Part shown: positions 60,284 through 64,000 of the stretch, in pieces
How positions within the stretch are numbered: the stretch's first letter is position 1
Layout: each line of letters starts with the position of its first letter
From: Microbacterium sp.
Lineage (GTDB): Bacteria > Actinomycetota > Actinomycetes > Actinomycetales > Microbacteriaceae
Direction: 5' to 3'
DNA length: 64,000 bases
Assembly (NCBI GenBank): GCA_019510305.1
Contig: JAEKKN010000028.1
Location: forward strand, 62,001-126,000
Notes under the pieces: generated by a model
What the model was told of the DNA's origin: nothing
The model's input: only the letters and a program-made list of their open reading frames with translations
Database searches by the model: none
Position numbers and translations under genes: made by a program

Positions 60284-61717
60284 TCAGACGAACATCACTC
60301 GCCGGGGCGGCGGGTCGACGTACGCGCGACCGAGAGGGCTGGTCCACTGCACTTCTCCGCCGGGGAGCTGCCGCGCTGTCCATCGGTGCCGCTCATCGAG
60401 GTCGGGATGCTTCAGCGTGTGATGGCCGACGCAGAACGCCGAGAGGTTGTCGAGCCGGGTTCTGCCGCCGAGGGCGTGGTCGTGATTGTGGTCGATCTGA
60501 CAGCGGTGCACCGGCATCCGGCATCCGGGGAATCGGCAATGCGGGTCGCGGGCACGCAGGAACCGTTTCATCGCCGCGGTCGGTGTGTACGCGTCGGTCT
60601 CGACGAGCATCCCGGTCGGGGAGAGGAACAGTCGCGACCAGGTGTCGGCGTGCCCGGCGAGGTCGCGGGCGGTGTCGGGGTGCAGGGGCCCATGCCCGTC
60701 GAGCTCCGCGGGGCGGTCGTCGTGGCCGGCGAGGGTCGTCGCAGACAGGGTGATCTGCACCCGCCCGCGAATGTTCTCGATCGCCGTGCCGGTCACGGTG
60801 GTCGGGGCGGCGCCGAGGAGGAGGTCGGTGGCGAGATCGGCGCGCACCGCGTCGATTCCGCGGTCATCGATCCGAGGATGCACACAGTCGGGTGACGCGT
60901 CGTCGGTGAGGGGGTCGACGAGCGGGTCGGTGGTGAACGTGTCGGACTCGCCGAAGATGGCCATGTCGTCCCAGCCAGGGTCGGCGGCGTCGAGGTTCTC
61001 TGGGCGCACAGGGTCGTCACCGCGGTCGAGGACGTCGAGGTCGAGCACCGGGTCGGAGTCGTCACGGGTGCTCATCAGATGCTGAGCGACCTGAGTCAGT
61101 CGGTCGAGGATCGCGACTGCGAGGTGCTCGGGCAGCACGAGCTGCAGCAGCGCGAGACCGTCGCCCACGCTCGTCATCGTCACGGTCCGCTCGCTCCGCG
61201 CGCGCCGATGCCGCTCGGTGACGCCGACGCCGGCAAGGGCGGCCGCGATCTGACGCACCTGTGCCTTCGTTCGCGCCGGGGTCGCGGTTTCGGCGACGAC
61301 GAGAGCGGCCGCCTCGTACATGTGATGCAGGCCCGCATCCGCTCGCCCGTCGTCGATCGCGTCGCGCACAGCGAACCCGGCCGAGATGATCTCGTGCACG
61401 TGCGCCGCCGTCACCTGTCCGCGCGTGAAGGATGCCACGACCTCGGGGTAGTCCCGCTGAAGGAAGAACGCGTCGACGAACGCCCGCTCGACTGTGCCCT
61501 GCGCGATGCGGCCGGAGGCGGAGTACTCCGCGATCATCGACCGGTGCATCGCGTCACGGTGGAACCCGTCACCCTGCACGTCCGCGTCGTACACCCGCAA
61601 CCGGGCGGCGAGAAGATCGGACGCCCGCGCCTCCAAGACCGCGATCTGGCGGCGCGCCTCGAGCCAGTCGTCGAGCAGCGTCTGCCGCAACGCGAACTCG
61701 TCATCCAGGGAGGTCAT
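60284..61717 (-). CDS. DUF222-HNH endonuclease domain protein (13E12 family)
   Basis: The 477-residue protein has the DUF222 helical domain (MTSLDDEFALRQTLLDDWLE, TVERAFVDAFFLQRDYPEVV, ERTVTMTSVGDGLALLQLVL) and a C-terminal HNH nuclease motif with zinc cysteines (CRFPGCRMP, CQIDHNHDHALGG, LSAFCVGHHTLKH). This is the actinobacterial 13E12-type family, found in many copies per genome; some mycobacterial members are under LexA control. Here a LexA-like box overlaps its promoter. Biological role unknown. Confidence 0.9.
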   Translation of the reverse strand: MTSLDDEFALRQTLLDDWLEARRQIAVLEARASDLLAARLRVYDADVQGDGFHRDAMHRSMIAEYSASGRIAQGTVERAFVDAFFLQRDYPEVVASFTRGQVTAAHVHEIISAGFAVRDAIDDGRADAGLHHMYEAAALVVAETATPARTKAQVRQIAAALAGVGVTERHRRARSERTVTMTSVGDGLALLQLVLPEHLAVAILDRLTQVAQHLMSTRDDSDPVLDLDVLDRGDDPVRPENLDAADPGWDDMAIFGESDTFTTDPLVDPLTDDASPDCVHPRIDDRGIDAVRADLATDLLLGAAPTTVTGTAIENIRGRVQITLSATTLAGHDDRPAELDGHGPLHPDTARDLAGHADTWSRLFLSPTGMLVETDAYTPTAAMKRFLRARDPHCRFPGCRMPVHRCQIDHNHDHALGGRTRLDNLSAFCVGHHTLKHPDLDERHRWTARQLPGGEVQWTSPLGRAYVDPPPRRVMFV

Positions 61718-61723
61718 GCCTCA

Positions 61724-61743
61724 AGTTTAGAACATAAGTGCGA
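61724..61743 (-). promoter_or_regulatory. LexA-like box and -10 of the DUF222-HNH gene
   Basis: TAGAACATAAGTGCGA (61728-61743) matches the actinobacterial SOS box TCGAAC-N4-GTTCGA at 10 of 12 defined positions. On the minus strand TAAACT (61729-61724) is a likely -10 ending six bases before the ATG at 61717, so the mRNA is probably leaderless and the box overlaps the promoter. Confidence 0.6.
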
Positions 61744-61910
61744 ATAAAGGAAGGGGGTAGTCGCCTGTGTCCCCTCATCCATCAGCAGTTCGGACCGGAG
61801 CTCGAGCGCCTCTGCGGCTGCCTTCCCACGCGACGGAATCGCGCGCCCTCGATCGTGCGAGGATGGGAGCGTCGGGACTCAGGGGGAGCCCGACTGGCCG
61901 GGGGAGAGTC

Positions 61911-62666
61911 ATGTCCGACGCGCAGTATCCGCAGCAGCCGAGATCGGCATCCGCCTACGAGCCGACGGCTCCTCCCGCGGTGCCACCGGGGCAGAGCCTG
62001 CCGCTCGCTCCTCTGAACCCCGGCCACTCCGCCGGCCCCGCACCTCTGCATCCGGCGCCCGCACCGGGCTACCCGACGGCGCAGGGCGGCTACCCCGCGC
62101 CGAGCTACCCCAACGCGCAGGGCGGCTACCCGGCGCCGGGTTACCCGAACGCACAGGGCGGATACCCCGCTCAGGGCTACCCGGCGCCGCAGGGCTACCC
62201 GATGGCGCAAGGCGGATACCCGATCTCGCCCGGCTATCCCGCATACGGCTACGTCGTGCCCAGCGGTCGAAAGTTCTGGGGCCTGCAGTTCCTCGTCTTC
62301 GTGCCCTACGTCGGCGCCCTCGTGACCGTGATCGTCTCGCTCGTGCAGCGCTCGAGCGCGCGTCGATCACCCCTCCCGATCGTCCGCGAGAACGCGCGCT
62401 GGGCGGCGAACTGGGCCCTCAGCTTCCTGCTGTACGTGATCGTCTCGTATGCGCTGATCGTGATCGTCGGCATCGCGACGTCGATCTCTTCATATGAGGA
62501 GTCGTACGGCGCCTATCGGAGTGCGCCGTCGGGCTGGATCGGCATCCCGGTGCTCCTTCTGCTCGGCATCGGGGTCTACTGCCTGGTCACCATGATCCGC
62601 GGGTGCGTGGTCTCCGACCGTGCTGTGCACCGCCCGGTGCTCGCGCTCCCGTTCCTCCGCGACTGA
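61911..62666 (+). CDS. DUF4870 family membrane protein with Gly-Tyr-Pro repeats
   Basis: The 251-residue protein starts with ~115 residues of low-complexity repeats ([12 protein letters not shown] and variants, about seven copies), then the DUF4870 region of three to four helices ([60 protein letters not shown]). DUF4870 proteins are small membrane proteins of unknown function; the N-terminal tail may mediate clustering. ATG 61911 follows GGGGGAGAGTC. Confidence 0.83.
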   Translation: MSDAQYPQQPRSASAYEPTAPPAVPPGQSLPLAPLNPGHSAGPAPLHPAPAPGYPTAQGGYPAPSYPNAQGGYPAPGYPNAQGGYPAQGYPAPQGYPMAQGGYPISPGYPAYGYVVPSGRKFWGLQFLVFVPYVGALVTVIVSLVQRSSARRSPLPIVRENARWAANWALSFLLYVIVSYALIVIVGIATSISSYEESYGAYRSAPSGWIGIPVLLLLGIGVYCLVTMIRGCVVSDRAVHRPVLALPFLRD

Positions 62667-62672
62667 GGGCGG

Positions 62673-62692
62673 GATGGGCAGGTCTGCCCATC
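62673..62692 (+). terminator. Hairpin after the DUF4870 gene
   Basis: Perfect 9-base arms GATGGGCAG / CTGCCCATC nearly touch (2-base loop before breathing), six bases after the stop. Confidence 0.55.
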
Positions 62693-62783
62693 GTCGGTTC
62701 AGTCCGCGACAACTAGACTCGCCGGGTGCGTCGTCGGCTCGGAGCCGGCGCGGCGAGCAACAACCCCGGGGGAGTATCACCAG

Positions 62784-64000
62784 ATGAAGGTCTTTTCGCG
62801 AATGCGCGCGCGGCCGAAGACGCTGGCGTCGGCGGCGGGCGTCGTCGCAGGCGTCGTCGCGATCACCACGTTGGCCTTCTCCTACCAGGGCAATCCCACC
62901 ACCAAGGTCGATCTGAACGACGGCGGCGTGTGGATCACGAAGACCTCGAGCCTGCTCGTCGGGCATTTCAACTACGAGTCCGCACTTCTCGACGGCGGGC
63001 TGCGCAACGGCACCGACAGCTTCGACATCCTTCAGGATGCCGCGAACGTCGTCGTCGTCGACACCGACGCCGCCACCGCGACGGTCGTCGACCCCGCGCA
63101 CGTCACACTGGCGGATTCGACCGCGATCCCCGGCTCGGCGAAGGTCGCGCTCGGGAATCAGACCGCTGCCGTCCTGGACCGCAAATCCGGCGATCTGTGG
63201 GTCGTGCCGATCAAGGGGCTCTCGTCGTTCGAGATCAAGGCCGCCGATCCCACTGCCGAGCTCGGCGCGGATGCCGACGTCACGGTGGCGAAGGACGGCA
63301 CCGTGTTCGGGCTCTCCTCGGCGCGCGGCGAGGTCGTCACGGTTCCCGTCGACAACGAAGGCGAGGGGCTGGAGCCCTCCACGTCCTCCGTCGGAGAGAT
63401 CGACGATTCCGAGACGGCGTCGATCACCGCGGTCGGCAGCACTCCTGTGGTGCTGGATTCCGCGGCGGGAGTCGTCCTCACGCCCGGCGGCATCCGCACC
63501 GAGATCCCCGACGCCGATGGCGCGGTGCTGCAGCAGCCGTCGGCGCAGACGGGCTCGGTGTCCGTGGCCACGGCATCCTCGCTTCTGAGCATCCCGCTCG
63601 ACGGCCGCGAGCCGACGACGACGGATGTCGGCGGCACGGGGGCGCCGGCGGCGCCGGTGTGGCTCCGCGGCTGCGCCTACGGGGCCTGGGCCGGATCGGC
63701 GACCTTCGTGCGGGAGTGCGAGGGCGACACGAACGACGTGAACCAGCAGATCCCGGATGCTGAGGGCTCGAAGCGCCTGGTCTTCCGTGTGAACCGTGAC
63801 GTGATCGTGCTGAACGACACCGTCGGCGGAGCGGCATGGCTGCCCAACCAGAGTCTGCAGCGGGTCGACAACTGGGACGACATCGTCCCTCCGGAGGGCG
63901 AGTCGGAGAACCAGGAGGACACCACCGAGGAGACGGTGGAGACCACACTCCCCGAGCGCAGTGAGCAGAACACGGTCCCCGTCGCCGAGGACGACGACTT
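62784..64000 (+). CDS. Membrane-anchored extracellular protein resembling the giant Ig/Fn3 protein (3' part beyond window)
   Basis: The frame opens at ATG 62784 (MKVFSRMRARPKTLASAAGV) and stays open to the window edge, at least 405 residues. It has a membrane helix (LASAAGVVAGVVAITTLAF) and then a propeller-like region with SYQGNPTTKVDLNDGGVWIT, laid out as in the giant protein at 45679 (its AQGYQAQEVPRLESSVWVM). Two cysteines (RGCAYG, VRECEG) are near the equivalent of the last blade, and an acidic, Thr/Glu-rich stretch follows (ENQEDTTEETVETTLPERSE). It is probably the first gene of a second, related cluster. A likely -10 TAGACT lies at about 62715. Confidence 0.8.
   Translation, partial: MKVFSRMRARPKTLASAAGVVAGVVAITTLAFSYQGNPTTKVDLNDGGVWITKTSSLLVGHFNYESALLDGGLRNGTDSFDILQDAANVVVVDTDAATATVVDPAHVTLADSTAIPGSAKVALGNQTAAVLDRKSGDLWVVPIKGLSSFEIKAADPTAELGADADVTVAKDGTVFGLSSARGEVVTVPVDNEGEGLEPSTSSVGEIDDSETASITAVGSTPVVLDSAAGVVLTPGGIRTEIPDADGAVLQQPSAQTGSVSVATASSLLSIPLDGREPTTTDVGGTGAPAAPVWLRGCAYGAWAGSATFVRECEGDTNDVNQQIPDAEGSKRLVFRVNRDVIVLNDTVGGAAWLPNQSLQRVDNWDDIVPPEGESENQEDTTEETVETTLPERSEQNTVPVAEDDD

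Overview
The window is high-GC DNA of an actinobacterium, most probably Microbacterium or a close relative in Microbacteriaceae. This is inferred from gene content: an Rv2578c-type radical SAM protein, DUF222-HNH, an LAxTG surface protein, ECF transporters and RecQ with HRDC. Further hints are leaderless-looking starts, a repeat I recall from Microbacterium (GTTGAGCGAGCG), and heavy use of the hexamer GGATGC/GCATCC. I saw no rRNA, tRNA, CRISPR, insertion sequence or prophage. Gene density is high, and many neighbours overlap by 1-4 bases.

Layout. 1-3126 (minus): a cut-off membrane protein, a radical SAM protein, an SRPBCC protein and a PLP trans-sulfuration-type enzyme, the last divergent from an Lrp/AsnC regulator across a clear operator. 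3712-9595: aldehyde dehydrogenase and ACT-less homoserine dehydrogenase, divergent from an amino acid permease, then two convergent IclR regulators; together they look like an amino acid (homoserine?) catabolic locus. 9659-12568: VanY-type peptidase, acyl-CoA dehydrogenase, MazEF-like toxin-antitoxin pair. 12594-16770 (minus): an ECF importer operon (fused ATPase, T subunit, siderophore-interacting flavoprotein, S subunit) behind a DtxR/IdeR-like iron box. 16747-20673: XRE regulator, Bcr/CflA exporter, zinc alcohol dehydrogenase, second YkoE-like S component. 20820-29012: secreted subtilase, pirin, lipoprotein, GNAT, RecQ, membrane-anchored hypothetical. 29047-33512: a double TetR regulator divergent from a sugar MFS transporter and a GH3 glycosidase. 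33764-39335: an LAxTG-anchored surface protein with a 420-residue Ala/Ser/Thr/Asp stalk, then DUF5819 and HTTM genes. 39522-44448: acyl-CoA oxidase, membrane protein, alcohol dehydrogenase, TagI.

44552-60173 is an eight-gene overlapping operon: Ser/Thr kinase, 1970-residue extracellular Ig/Fn3 protein, MoxR ATPase, DUF58, membrane transglutaminase-fold protein, FHA protein, PP2C phosphatase, and a tail-anchored protein with a repeated threonine motif. The order resembles the kinase/Fn3/AAA/DUF58/transglutaminase/phosphatase (PFNA) cluster known from bifidobacteria. Three things stand out here. The transglutaminase has lost its catalytic Cys and His. The last gene encodes six D/E-x-T-V-type sites that look like phospho-threonine docking sites for the FHA domain. 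A second gene resembling the giant extracellular protein starts at 62784 and runs off the right edge. Between them lie a DUF222-HNH gene behind a LexA-like box and a DUF4870 membrane protein.

The operon at 44552-60173 and the iron-box ECF/flavoprotein operon at 12594-16770 are the two best candidates for poorly described systems.
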